This document shows positions 16,268 to 25,600 of a DNA stretch of 64,000 nt, one piece after another. This stretch comes from Actinomycetospora soli (GTDB lineage: Bacteria > Actinomycetota > Actinomycetes > Mycobacteriales > Pseudonocardiaceae): contig NZ_JAJNDA010000004.1 in NCBI RefSeq assembly GCF_021026295.1, forward strand, positions 124,001-188,000, written 5' to 3'. Under the pieces are notes generated by a model. The model saw only the letters and a list, made by a program, of their open reading frames with translations. It was not told the origin of the DNA and did no database searches. Position numbers and translations under genes: made by a program. The first letter of the stretch is position 1, and every line of letters begins with the position of its first letter.

Positions 16268-18421
16268 CTACATCCCCAGCGACTCCTTCAGGAACGCGAC
16301 CTGCAGGCGCAGCAGGTTCTCCGCCACGACCTCCTGCGGTGTCATGTGCGTGACCCCCGACAGCGGCAGCACCTGGTGCGGGCGCCCCGCGGCCAGCAGC
16401 GCCGAGGAGATGCGCAGCGTGTGGGCGGCCACGACGTTGTCGTCCGCGAGCCCGTGAATGAGCAGCAGCGGACGATTCGGCGCCGCGTCGGTCGCGGGAC
16501 GGCCCGCGTCGGCGATGATCGAGGAGCGCTCGTAGGCGTCCGGGCGGTCCTGCGGGGTGCCGAGATAGCGCTCGGTGTAGTGGGTGTCGTAGAGCGCCCA
16601 GTCGGTCACCGGGGCGCCCGCGATCGCCGCGTGGACCGCGTCCGGACGCCGCAGCACCGCCAGCGCCGCGAGATAGCCCCCGAACGACCAGCCGCGGATC
16701 GCGACCCGCGAGAGGTCGAGGTCCTCCACCTCGTGCGCCGCCGCCTCGAGCGCCGCGAGCTGGTCGTCGAGCACCGGGCCCGCCACGTCGCCGTCGACGG
16801 CCCGCTCGAAGGCCGGCCCCCGTCCCGGCGTCCCGCGACCGTCGACCACCACCACCGCGAAGCCCTGGTCGGCGAACCACTGGCTCGTCAGGAAGGCGCC
16901 GCGGGCGTCGAGGACGCGCTGGGAGTGCGGGCCGCCGTAGGGGTCGAGCAGCACCGGGAGCCGCTCGGAGCCCGGGATGTGGTGGCGGGGCAGCAGCACC
17001 GCGGTCGCGAGCCCCCGCTCCCCCGCCGGGAACAGGTGCACCCGCGGCTCGAGGCCCGGCGACTCCGCGAACGACCGGATCACCGTCGACCCGCCGGGTC
17101 CCCGCACCGTCGTCACCGACCCGTCGTGCTCCAGCGAGGCCTGGGAGACCACGAGCGTCCCGCCGGCGAGCCGGCCCGAGGCGATGCCACGCTCGGCGCT
17201 CACCACCGACACGCCCGCCTCGCGCGACCACACCGCGAGGACCGTCGACGTCGGCGTCCCGGTCCGCGACGCCGTCAGCAGCACCGTTGCGCCGTCGACC
17301 GCCGCGACCCCGCGGACCTGCCACTCCGGCCCCGTCACGACCTCGCCGTCCACGACCAGCCGCCGCGCGTCGTCCGCGTCGGCGCACCAGACGAGCGACC
17401 CGTCGTCGAGATGCGCCGGGACGCCGGGCACCAGGTCGACCCAGGCGTCGTCGGTGTCGGTGCGCACCACCGACGCCCTTCCCGACGACGGGTCCACGCG
17501 GCGGAGGCTGATCGCCTCCTGGTCGCGGGTGGAGGTGGTGAGCAGCAGGTCGTGGGCGTCCCAGTGGACGTCGGCGAGGTACTCGTCGGGCTGCTCGACG
17601 TCGACGCGCGACCCGTCGAGGCCGAGCAGGTGCAGCGTCACGGTCGCGTTCGTGGTGCCCGAGGCGGGGTAGGCGACGACGGTCGGCTCGCGGTCGGGGT
17701 TGGCCGGGTCGGCGATGTGCCAGCGGGTGACGGCGGCGTCGTCCACGCGCGCCGCCGCGAGCGACCCGCCGTCGGGCGCCCACCAGAACCCGCGGTAGCG
17801 GTTCATCTCCTCGGCGGCGACGAAGTCGGCCAGGCCGTAGGTGACGTGCTCGGCCTCGGGCGTCGCGAGGACCCGTTCCTGCCCGTCGACCAGCACGTGC
17901 AGCGCCCCGCCGCGCACGAAGGCGACGGCGTCGCCGGCCGGCGAGAGCCGCGGGTCGACGACCGGGCCCTCCACGGGCAGCGGCTGCGGCGCCGCACCCA
18001 GGTGCAGGGACACGGTGAAGGCCCGGCCCGAGAGCACGAACGCGGCGGTGTCGACGGCGCGGTCGGTCGCGTAGTCCACGACCCCGCCGGACTGCTCGCG
18101 GACCCGCTCGCGGCGGGCCTTCTCCTCCGGCGGCAGGTCCTCCTCGCCAGGCACGTCGAGGGTCAGCGGGTCGACGAGGAGGTGCTCCTCGGCGGTCGCG
18201 ACGTCGAGCACCCACAGGCAGGTGACGGGGTCGTCGCCGGCGCGGCTGCGCAGGAAGACCACGCGCGACCCGTCCGGGGCGACCGTCACCCCCCGCGGCG
18301 CGCCGAGGGTGAAGCGCCGGGTCGCGGCCTGACGGCGGGGGAACGAGCCCTCGGCGCCGCCCTCGCGGTCGGAGAGCCGGGTCGGGTCCTGGTCGCGTCG
18401 AGAGGAGTCGGGTGCTGCCAC
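16268..18421 (-). CDS. Dipeptidyl-peptidase IV-like S9 peptidase
   Basis: This 717-residue serine peptidase has an N-terminal propeller that contains the paired-glutamate motif FVAAEEMNRYRGFWWAPDG. That motif binds the free N-terminus of the substrate in DPP4-type enzymes, so dipeptide release is likely. The triad is Ser579 in GWSFGGY, Asp661 in GLADDNV and His692 in VTHMT. No signal peptide is seen, so it is probably cytoplasmic. One CCCGACGACGGGT palindrome copy (17481-17493) encodes DPSSG. The next gene on the same strand lies only six bases upstream and is probably co-transcribed. Confidence 0.92.
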   Translation of the reverse strand: MAAPDSSRRDQDPTRLSDREGGAEGSFPRRQAATRRFTLGAPRGVTVAPDGSRVVFLRSRAGDDPVTCLWVLDVATAEEHLLVDPLTLDVPGEEDLPPEEKARRERVREQSGGVVDYATDRAVDTAAFVLSGRAFTVSLHLGAAPQPLPVEGPVVDPRLSPAGDAVAFVRGGALHVLVDGQERVLATPEAEHVTYGLADFVAAEEMNRYRGFWWAPDGGSLAAARVDDAAVTRWHIADPANPDREPTVVAYPASGTTNATVTLHLLGLDGSRVDVEQPDEYLADVHWDAHDLLLTTSTRDQEAISLRRVDPSSGRASVVRTDTDDAWVDLVPGVPAHLDDGSLVWCADADDARRLVVDGEVVTGPEWQVRGVAAVDGATVLLTASRTGTPTSTVLAVWSREAGVSVVSAERGIASGRLAGGTLVVSQASLEHDGSVTTVRGPGGSTVIRSFAESPGLEPRVHLFPAGERGLATAVLLPRHHIPGSERLPVLLDPYGGPHSQRVLDARGAFLTSQWFADQGFAVVVVDGRGTPGRGPAFERAVDGDVAGPVLDDQLAALEAAAHEVEDLDLSRVAIRGWSFGGYLAALAVLRRPDAVHAAIAGAPVTDWALYDTHYTERYLGTPQDRPDAYERSSIIADAGRPATDAAPNRPLLLIHGLADDNVVAAHTLRISSALLAAGRPHQVLPLSGVTHMTPQEVVAENLLRLQVAFLKESLGM

Positions 18422-18427
18422 GGCCGG

Positions 18428-19105
18428 TCATCCTGCCCGGTCGACCTCCGCGAGGAGCGCCTCGATCGCGGCGACGAGCACGTCCGGGCCCTCCCGCAGC
18501 ACGTTGTGCGTGGTCGGGAGGTCGGTGACGGTCCAGGCGGGGTCGGTGCGCAGGCGCGCGGCGAGCGCCGGGAACGGCGAGTGCGGCGTCCAGGTCGGGT
18601 CGGCGGCGAGGGCGTAGTGCCGGATGCCGCGGTAGGCGCCGGTCAGCTCGATCCGCTGCACCAGCGACGCCAGCGGGTGCGGCGTGGTCCGCGGGTCGAA
18701 CCACGGCATGGGGTCGACGCCCGTGCCGGTCCGTCCGGAGGCCTCGATGTACCAGCCGCGCATCGCGTCGTCGACGCTCGACCAGCACGAGTCCCCGTCG
18801 ACCGGCGCGAACCCGTCCACCGAGAGCAGGCCGACGACCTTCTCCGGCAGCGCGTCGGCCACGCCCGCGACCACCATGCCGCCGTAGCTGTGGCCGACGA
18901 GGACGACGGGTCCCTCGAGCGCGGCGACCGTCGCCGTCACGTCCGCGACGTGGGAGGCGAGCGTGGCGCCCGGCTCGTCCGCGCGCTCGCAGAGCCCGGG
19001 CAGGGTCAGGGCGGTGGCGGTGCGTCCGCGGGCGGCCAGGGCGTCGACGACGGGGGCGTACCACCAGGCGCCGTGGCAGGCGCCGGGGACCAGGACGGTG
19101 TGCAT
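18428..19105 (-). CDS. Alpha/beta hydrolase (salicylate esterase-like)
   Basis: This 225-residue protein starts MHTVLVPGACHGAWWY, the signature of the plant-type methyl-ester/hydroxynitrile lyase-like subfamily common in actinobacteria. The nucleophile elbow is GHSYGG and the late histidine lies in LPTTHNVL. The ATG at 19103-19105 is chosen over a longer frame because the family begins at this motif. It is divergent from a LysR regulator with a short inverted repeat between, so it is the likely target of that regulator. Confidence 0.83.
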   Translation of the reverse strand: MHTVLVPGACHGAWWYAPVVDALAARGRTATALTLPGLCERADEPGATLASHVADVTATVAALEGPVVLVGHSYGGMVVAGVADALPEKVVGLLSVDGFAPVDGDSCWSSVDDAMRGWYIEASGRTGTGVDPMPWFDPRTTPHPLASLVQRIELTGAYRGIRHYALAADPTWTPHSPFPALAARLRTDPAWTVTDLPTTHNVLREGPDVLVAAIEALLAEVDRAG

Positions 19106-19134
19106 GACGACGAGGCTGGTCCGGTCGCGATCAG

Positions 19135-19147
19135 AAGTCCAAGACTT
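19135..19147. promoter_or_regulatory. Inverted repeat AAGTC-CAA-GACTT, candidate LysR site
   Basis: A perfect 5-bp inverted repeat with a 3-base spacer lies in the 71-base gap between the divergent hydrolase and LysR genes. LysR-type regulators usually bind such imperfect dyads close to both promoters. The assignment rests on position and symmetry only. Confidence 0.5.
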
Positions 19148-19176
19148 GCTACTGCCCCTCGCCAGAAGCAACAGTG

Positions 19177-20052
19177 ATGACCGTGCAGCTCCACCAGCTC
19201 GAGTACCTGGTCGCGGTCGTCGACGACGGCGGCTTCACCCGTGCCGCCGACCGGCTGCGGATCGCCCAGCCCGGCGTGAGCGCGCAGGTGCGGAAGCTGG
19301 AGCGGGAGCTCGGCCACGAGCTGCTGGACCGGTCCGGACACCGGGTCCGCCCGACCGCGGTCGGCGTGGAGGTGGTGGCCGCCGCGCGCACCGCCCTGGC
19401 CGCCGTCGCCGGGGTCCGGCGCGTGGTCGAGGACCTCGACGGGTTGCTGCGCGGCGAGGCGCGGGTCGGGATGGTGACGAGCGGACCGTTCCTCGACGTC
19501 CCCGGCGCGCTGGCCGACTTCGCGGCCGCACACCCGCAGGTCGCCTGCTCGCTGGTCGAGGCCGGGTCGGGACGGCTGCGGTCCCTGCTGCGCGAGGGTC
19601 GGCTCGACGTGGCGCTGGTCGGCGCGGCGGGCGGGGTCGCCGACGACCTCGTCACCGACGTCGTGACCGAGGAGACGCTCGTCGTCGCGGTGCCCCCGAG
19701 CGACCCGCTGGCGACCGCGTCCGCCGTCACGCCGGGCGATCTCGCCGGACGGGACGTGGTCGCCCCGGCGGAGGGCAACGCGCTGCGCGAGGCGTTCGAC
19801 CTGGCGTGCGCGTCCGTCGCGGTCCGGGTGACCTGCGAGGCGAGCGACCCGACGGTCCTCGCCCGCCTCGCGGCCCGCGGCCTCGGGGTGGCGGTCCTGC
19901 CCGCGTCCCTCGGCGCCCTGCGCTCCGAGGAGCTCGTGGCGGTGCCGCTCGACGCCCCCGACGTCCGCGCGCGCCTGGTGCTCGCGCGACCCCGCGGGGC
20001 GGTGAGCCCCGCGGCGGCCGCGGTGACCCGCGCGCTGCTGGCCGCGCGCTGA
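19177..20052 (+). CDS. LysR family transcriptional regulator
   Basis: About 291 residues. The N-terminal winged helix-turn-helix is QLHQLEYLVAVVDDGGFTRAA, followed by IAQPGVSAQVRKLERELGHEL (residues 3-55). An effector-binding domain of periplasmic-binding-protein fold follows. A GTG precedes the ATG directly, so the start could be three bases earlier. It is divergent from the alpha/beta hydrolase gene, the usual arrangement of a LysR protein with its target. The effector is unknown. Confidence 0.9.
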   Translation: MTVQLHQLEYLVAVVDDGGFTRAADRLRIAQPGVSAQVRKLERELGHELLDRSGHRVRPTAVGVEVVAAARTALAAVAGVRRVVEDLDGLLRGEARVGMVTSGPFLDVPGALADFAAAHPQVACSLVEAGSGRLRSLLREGRLDVALVGAAGGVADDLVTDVVTEETLVVAVPPSDPLATASAVTPGDLAGRDVVAPAEGNALREAFDLACASVAVRVTCEASDPTVLARLAARGLGVAVLPASLGALRSEELVAVPLDAPDVRARLVLARPRGAVSPAAAAVTRALLAAR

Positions 20053-20065
20053 ACCGGGGAGGAGC

Positions 20066-20953
20066 TCAGGGCTCGAGCAGCTCCAGGTCCTCGAGCAGCG
20101 ACGGGTGCGTCGGCTCCCAGCCCAGCTCCGCCCGCGTCCGGGCGCTCGAGGACGGCTGGTCCATGGCGAAGATCGGACCGAACGGGCCGAAGTCGCTCTC
20201 CGGCACGGGTGCGACCGGCAGACCGAGCCGCCGGCCGATCACCGCGGCGATGTCGCGGACGGCGTCGCCCTCGTCGCCCACCGCGTGCCAGGCCGTGCCC
20301 GCCGGGGCCTTCTCGAGGGCCAGCCGGAACAGCACCGCGGCGTCCCGCGCGTGCACCGCGGGCCAGCGCTGGGCGCCGTCGCCGGGGTAGCCGGCCACGC
20401 CGGTGCGGCGGGCGTGGTCGGTCAGCAGGCCGGCGAAGCCGCCCTTCCCGTCGGCGTGGGCGGTGCGCGGGATGCGGACCGCGGACGAGCGCACGTCCCG
20501 CGCGGCGAGCGCGAGCAGGGCGGTGACCGACCGGGCCCGCCCGGCCACCGGCCCCCCGGTCGGCAGCGGGTCGTCCTCGGTCGACGCGCGGCCCGGGACC
20601 CAGGGCGTGCCGGACACCGTGACGATGGGGCGACCACTGCCCACGAGGGCCCGGCCGAGCGCGTCCATCGCGGCCGCCTCCTCGGCGATCGACCGGTCCA
20701 GCGCCGCCGCGTCGGTGGTCTCGCCGCCGTGGTCGAAGGCCAGGTCGACGACGCCGTCGGCCTCCGCCGCGGCCGTCCGGAGCACGTCCAGGTCGGCGAT
20801 CCCGCCACGGACCACCGCAGCGCCCGCCGCCGTGAGGGCCTGCACCGACCGCTCGGTGCGGGCGAGCCCGAGGACGCCGTGCCCGGCGTCGAGCAGCTCG
20901 GCGACGACCGCCGACCCGATGGTCCCGGTACCGCCGGTGACGAACACCTGCAT
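20066..20953 (-). CDS. NAD(P)-dependent epimerase/dehydratase family oxidoreductase
   Basis: This 295-residue extended-SDR protein has the dinucleotide motif VTGGTGTIGSAVV at its N-terminus. No classical YxxxK is obvious, which is common in the atypical NmrA/epimerase-like group. The ATG at 20951-20953 is chosen because GGAGGAG lies six bases upstream. It is divergent from a TetR gene with two inverted-repeat operators between them, so it is very likely controlled by that repressor. Confidence 0.85.
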   Translation of the reverse strand: MQVFVTGGTGTIGSAVVAELLDAGHGVLGLARTERSVQALTAAGAAVVRGGIADLDVLRTAAAEADGVVDLAFDHGGETTDAAALDRSIAEEAAAMDALGRALVGSGRPIVTVSGTPWVPGRASTEDDPLPTGGPVAGRARSVTALLALAARDVRSSAVRIPRTAHADGKGGFAGLLTDHARRTGVAGYPGDGAQRWPAVHARDAAVLFRLALEKAPAGTAWHAVGDEGDAVRDIAAVIGRRLGLPVAPVPESDFGPFGPIFAMDQPSSSARTRAELGWEPTHPSLLEDLELLEP

Positions 20954-20969
20954 GTCGAACTCCTCCATC

Positions 20970-20988
20970 GATGAGACCGTGTCTCATC
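20970..20988. promoter_or_regulatory. TetR operator 1
   Basis: A perfect inverted repeat GATGAGAC-CGT-GTCTCATC lies in the gap between the epimerase gene and the TetR gene. Its sequence is nearly repeated at 21002-21020, which supports it as the operator of the adjacent repressor. Confidence 0.8.
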
Positions 20989-21001
20989 ACCGTAGCACCG
21001 T

Positions 21002-21020
21002 GACGAGACTTCGTCTCATC
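21002..21020. promoter_or_regulatory. TetR operator 2
   Basis: The inverted repeat GACGAGAC-TTC-GTCTCATC differs from operator 1 by one arm base and the spacer. The centres are 32 bases apart, about three helical turns, so two repressor dimers could bind on one face. It ends 14 bases before the TetR start. Confidence 0.8.
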
Positions 21021-21034
21021 GCTACGCTCGGCCC

Positions 21035-21604
21035 GTGGCCCGCTGGGAACCGGACGCCCGCCTGCGCCTCGTGCGGGCGGCCATCGACCTGTACGCCGAG
21101 CAGGGCTACGAGTCGACGACGGTCGCCCAGGTCGCCGAGCGCGCCGGACTCACGAAGGCGACGTTCTTCCGGCACTTCCCCGACAAGCGGGAGCCGCTGT
21201 TCGCGGGCCAGGAGGAGCACGCCGCCCTGCTCGCCGACGGCGCCGCGCTGGCCCCCGACGACGCGTCGCCGCTCGAGGTCGTGACCGCCGCCCTCGACCA
21301 CGCGACGGCAGCCTTCACGGCGGAGCAGCGGGACTGGGGTCCGCGCCTGCGTGCCGTGGTCGGCACCCACGACGAGCTCCGGGAACGCGCCGCCTTCAAG
21401 CGCGCCCACCTCACCGGGACCCTCGCGGCGGTGCTGCGCGACCGCGGGGCCGGCGAGGCGACCGCGGCGATCGCCGCCGACCTCGGCGTCGAGGCCTTCC
21501 ACCGCGGCTTCGACCGCTGGTCCGACGGCGAGGGACCGTCCTACGGCGACCTCGCCCGGGAGGAGCTGCGCACCCTGCACGCGGCCGCCACGGCCCTGCG
21601 CTGA
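21035..21604 (+). CDS. TetR family transcriptional regulator
   Basis: This 189-residue repressor has the DNA-binding domain at residues about 10-55, with TTVAQVAERAGLTKATFFRHF as the helix-turn-helix. The C-terminal ligand domain is helical and of unknown specificity. The start is a GTG at 21035. Two near-identical dyads upstream indicate autorepression and control of the divergent epimerase gene. Confidence 0.92.
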   Translation: MARWEPDARLRLVRAAIDLYAEQGYESTTVAQVAERAGLTKATFFRHFPDKREPLFAGQEEHAALLADGAALAPDDASPLEVVTAALDHATAAFTAEQRDWGPRLRAVVGTHDELRERAAFKRAHLTGTLAAVLRDRGAGEATAAIAADLGVEAFHRGFDRWSDGEGPSYGDLAREELRTLHAAATALR

Positions 21605-21847
21605 TCAGACCGGGCGCCACTCCCGCACGACGCACGACCGTTCCTGCCGGCCCGCCACGTCGAGGCTCCCGGGCCGGGCCGGGTGCCGCTCGTAGAGCCA
21701 CACGCGCCAGCCGCGCTCCCGCAGGTCGTCGGCCAGCAGCTCGAGCGCCTCCCGGTCGTCGCCCTCGGCCGTCCGGAGCTCGTTGCGCACCGGCGCGTCG
21801 AGCGTGCCCCGGAACAGTCGGGCGTGCAGGTGCCAGCGCGGGCTCAT
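21605..21847 (-). CDS. Unknown 80-residue protein
   Basis: It starts MSPRWHLHARLFRGTL at an ATG and ends REWRPV. It is charged, Arg/Glu-rich and shows no membrane segment or known motif. The longer frame upstream would run through the palindromic spacer, so the internal ATG is preferred. It abuts the end of the TetR gene and is divergent from a small helix-turn-helix gene. I do not recognise a family. Confidence 0.6.
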   Translation of the reverse strand: MSPRWHLHARLFRGTLDAPVRNELRTAEGDDREALELLADDLRERGWRVWLYERHPARPGSLDVAGRQERSCVVREWRPV

Positions 21848-21849
21848 GA

Positions 21850-21869
21850 GTGCACCATACCTGGTGCAC
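21850..21869. promoter_or_regulatory. Palindrome GTGCACCA-TACC-TGGTGCAC
   Basis: A perfect 8-bp dyad lies directly upstream of the 80-residue gene and 46 bases before the HTH gene. A second looser dyad, TGCAC at 21886-21890 with GTGCA at 21899-21903, follows. It is a likely operator for the HTH protein. Confidence 0.65.
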
Positions 21870-21915
21870 GAGCCCTCCGGCGTCATGCACCATCTGCAGT
21901 GCACGTCACCGTCGT

Positions 21916-22134
21916 GTGGTGGACCCGAGGGAAGTGCGCGCGCGTCTCGACGCCGCCCTCCGGGAACGCGACGCCGCCCGCAAGGCCGCCGACGCCGCGG
22001 AGGCCGAGTTCCGCGACGCGATGCGCCAGGCCCTCGACGCCGGCGTCACCGTCACCGAGGTCGCCGAGCTCACCGGCTACCACCGCAACAGCGTCCGCCG
22101 GATCGTCGACAGCGCCGACGACCAGGGCGGCTGA
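21916..22134 (+). CDS. Small coiled-coil plus helix-turn-helix protein
   Basis: About 72 residues. The first half is a charged heptad-like helix (ARLDAALRERDAARKAAD), likely a dimerising coiled coil. The second half is a helix-turn-helix, VTVTEVAELTGYHRNSVRRIV. Two adjacent GTG codons (21916, 21919) can serve as the start. It resembles short actinobacterial DNA-binding proteins of unknown role. Palindromes between it and the divergent 80-residue gene suggest that it controls both. Confidence 0.72.
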   Translation: MVDPREVRARLDAALRERDAARKAADAAEAEFRDAMRQALDAGVTVTEVAELTGYHRNSVRRIVDSADDQGG

Positions 22135-22185
22135 TCAGCGGTGGCCCACCACGGGCGCTCGACGTCAGCCGTGTGCCACCGCTGA
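22135..22185 (+). terminator. Inverted repeat downstream of the HTH gene
   Basis: TCAGCGGTGGC (22135-22145) and GCCACCGCTGA (22175-22185) form an 11-bp stem with a 29-base loop, starting right after the stop. It may end transcription of the HTH gene, though the loop is long for a terminator. Confidence 0.5.
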
Positions 22186-22240
22186 CATCACGGTCGCCTT
22201 CACACCGGCACCGACCCGACGTCGGGAAGGATGCGGCCCC

Positions 22241-22567
22241 GTGACCCGTACGACCACGTCGACCCGTCCGTTCCTGGCCACGCTCTTCCGCGCCGTCGCG
22301 ATCGCCGAGGCCTGCTCGTGGACGGGCCTGCTGATCGGGATGGTGTTCAAGTACCTCGTCGTGTTCGACGACCTCGGCGTGACGATCTTCGGACCGATCC
22401 ACGGGGCGCTGTTCGTCGCCTACGTGGTCGTCACGCTGCTCGCGGCCCGGACCTTCCGGTGGCGGTGGAGCACGACGGTCCTCGGCCTCGCGGCGAGCAT
22501 CCCGCCGCTGACCACGCTGTGGTTCGAACGCTCCGTGTACCGGCGCGGCCTGCTCGCCGCGGCGTGA
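22241..22567 (+). CDS. DUF3817 membrane protein
   Basis: This 108-residue protein has three hydrophobic segments. The DUF3817 pattern is visible: FRAVAIAEACSWTGLL, then FGPIHGALFVAYVV, and a later ASIPPLTTLWFER. Members are small integral membrane proteins of unknown function, common in actinobacteria. The GTG start at 22241 follows GGGAAGG, which is itself part of a recurrent palindrome copy at 22214-22228. Confidence 0.83.
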   Translation: MTRTTTSTRPFLATLFRAVAIAEACSWTGLLIGMVFKYLVVFDDLGVTIFGPIHGALFVAYVVVTLLAARTFRWRWSTTVLGLAASIPPLTTLWFERSVYRRGLLAAA

Positions 22568-22613
22568 GTGGTCCGACCGAGGGACGATGCGCGGCGAGAT
22601 CCCGCCGTGTTGA

Positions 22614-25600
22614 ATGTGGAGCGTGACGACCGCGCGCCTCCCGGAACGGCGCCTCGTCCACGTCCTCTTCGTCGACCTCGTCGGGTTCACGAGCCTGGTG
22701 GAGGAGCTGGACGCCGAGGACGTCGCGGTGCTGCAGGACCACTACTTCGCGCAGGTCGCGGGTCTGGTGGCCGCCGCGGGCGGACAGGTCGAGAAGTACA
22801 TCGGGGACGCGGTGCTGGCCACGTTCGGCCTGCCGGTCCTCGGTCCCGACGACGCCGTCGGCGCGGTCCGCGCGGGGCTCGCGATCATCGACTCCCTGGC
22901 CGGCGTCGAGTCCGGGCTCGGCCTGCCGTCCGGCACGCTGGCCGCGCGGGTCGGGGTGCACACCGGCGAGGTGGTGGTCACCTGGGGCGCGGACGGGTCC
23001 TGGCGGCTCTCCGGCGACGTCGTGAACACCGCCGCGCGGCTGCAGGCGGCCGCGGAGCCGGGCACCGTGGTCGTCGGGCCGGAGACCGCCCTCGCGGTCG
23101 GGACGGTCGTCGCGCTGGAGGCGCTGGGCGAGGTCGCGCTCAAGGGCAAGGCGGAGCGGGTGGCCGCGTACCGGGTCCTCGGACGGCGGGTCGCGGCCGA
23201 TCCCGACCGGGACCGCCTCCGTGGCCGCGACGCCGACCTCGCCCGCCTGCGGTCCGCCCACCGGGCGGCGCGCGGCGCGGAACGCCTGACCGTGCTCGCC
23301 CCGCCCGGGGTCGGCCGGACGCGGCTCGTCGAGGAGTTCCGGGCCCGGACCCCCGGCCCGGTCCTGCTCGCGCGGGTCCGGCGCGAGGAGCCCGTCTACG
23401 CGCCGGTCGCCGCCCTGCTCACCGCGGCGGGCGTGACGCCCGAGGGGGTCGCCGCCCGTCTCGCCCGCCACGGCCACACCGGGACCCGGGCCGAGGTCTC
23501 CGCGCGGCACACGGGCGCGCTGCTGCGCGGGGAGCCGCTCTCCGGTGACCCGCAGGAGCTGTGGGCGTCGTGGACCGCGGTGCTCGACGCGGAGGGCGAC
23601 CCGGGCGGCCCGACCCCGGTGTGGGTGCTCGACGACGTGCACCTGGCCGGCCCCGACCTGCTCGCCTTCCTCGACCACGCCACGGCCGCGCCGCACCGCG
23701 CGACCCGCCTCGTCGTCACCACCGCCCGGCCCGGCGCCACGGCACCCGCCGGCGCGGTGCTCGTCCTGGACCCCCTGTCCGACGAGGAGATCACGGCGCT
23801 GGTCACCGACCGCGCGCCCGACCTCGCCGCACCCGTCGTCGAGCAGGTGCGCCGCGCCGCGGGCGGGAACCCGCTGTTCGTCGTGGAGCTGCTGCGGGCG
23901 TGGGAGCAGGCGGGCCGCGCGGGCGACCCGGTGGTGCCGAGCACCGTCCGGGCGATCTACCTCGGCCAGCTCGACGCGCTGCCGCAGCCGTCGCGGACGC
24001 TGCTCGGGCAGGGGTCGGTCGCCGGACGCACGCTGCCCGCGTCCGCCCTGCCCGACCTCGGCGTCACCGAGCCCGCCGTCCCCCTCGCCGAGCTCACCGG
24101 CACCGGCCTGCTGACCGGCCCGCACGCGGGCGTCATGGACCCGTCGTCGTACACCTACCGGCACCGGCTGCTCCGGGACACCGCCTACGCGACCCTCCCC
24201 CGCGCGCGTCGCGCGGAGCTGCACGAGCGGTTCGCGGCGTGGCTGGACCGGCGCGGCGGGCGGGTCGAGCTCGTCGGACGCCACCTCGCCGACGCCTACG
24301 CCGAGGCCCCCGCCCTCGGCGGCCGGCTCGACCGGGGCGCGCTGGCCGGGCGCGCCGCGGACGCGCTGAGCGCCGCGGGCGAGGCCGCGCTGGAGACCGA
24401 GCCGTTGCACGCGGCCGAGCTGTTCGCCCGCGCGTCCGACCTCGGGGTCGCCGCGGGTGCACGCCCCGAGGACCAGGCCCGACGATGCCTGCGTCGCGCC
24501 GAGGCGCTGCGTCGGGCGGGCCGCCTGCCCGCGGCCATGACGGCGTTCGCAGCCGTGACCGACGCCGACGCCCCCGGTCGGTACGCCACCCGGGCCGCGG
24601 CCGCGCTCGGCTACGAGGACGCCCTGTTCGACAGCCGGCTCCCGCGCGCGGAGTGGGGCACCCGCGCGTTCGCCCTGCTCGACGAGGCCCTCGCGCTCAC
24701 CCCGGACGGCGAGCCCGGGCTGCGGGCCCGCCTGCTGGCGGCCGCGGCCCGCGCCCACGGGTACGGCGGCGACGTCCCGACGGCGGGTGCGCTCGGCGAC
24801 GAGGCGGTCGCGCTCGCCCGGCAGGCCGACGACCCGGGCGCGCTCGCCTACGCCCTGCTGGCCCGCCGTCCGACCCTCGCGGCGCCGGTCGCGCTGCAGG
24901 CCCGGCTGGCGTCGGACTCGGAACTGCTCGCAGCCGCCCGCGCCGCCGGCGACGGCGAGCGGGAGTTCGAGGCGCTGCGCCTGCGGATGGTCGACCTGCT
25001 CGAGCTCGGCGCGACGACGGAGGCGGCCGCGCTGGTCGAGGAGGCCTCCGCGCTCGCGGTCCGGCTCGGCCGGCCGCTGCACCTCTGGTACCCGGCCATG
25101 TGGCGGGCGACGATGCTGCTCCACCACGGCCCGCTCGACGCCGCCGCCGAGGCCGTCGAGCACTTCCGCGTCGAGGGCGAGCGCTGGCACTACGGCGACG
25201 CCGGCCAGGTCCACTCGGTCCAGCTCCTCACGCTGCACACCGCCCGCGGCACGCCCGAGCTGGCGCTCCCGACGCTGCGCCGGGTCGCGGAGACCGTGGG
25301 CGGGCGCACCTGGGTGCACGTCGCGGTGGCGGCGGCCCGCGCGGGCCGGCTCGACGAGGCCGCGGCGCTGCTGCGGTGGTGTTCCGCCGACGACTTCGCG
25401 GTGCTCGGCGACGACGCCGCCCGGGCCTTCGTCCTCGCGGAGTGCGCGGAGACCGCCGCGCTCGTCGGGGACGCCGGCGCCGGGGCCCGCCTGGGTGAGC
25501 TCCTCGCGCCGTGGGCCGGACTGGTCGTGGTCGTCGGGTCCGGGGCGCTGTGCCTCGGCGCGGTCGACCACTTCCGCGGCCTCGCCGCGCGCGCCGCCGG

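Noticed and set aside
15108-19064. 1318-codon minus-strand frame across the DPP4-like gene
   Set aside because: It is a frame-shifted shadow of two well supported genes and has no motifs.
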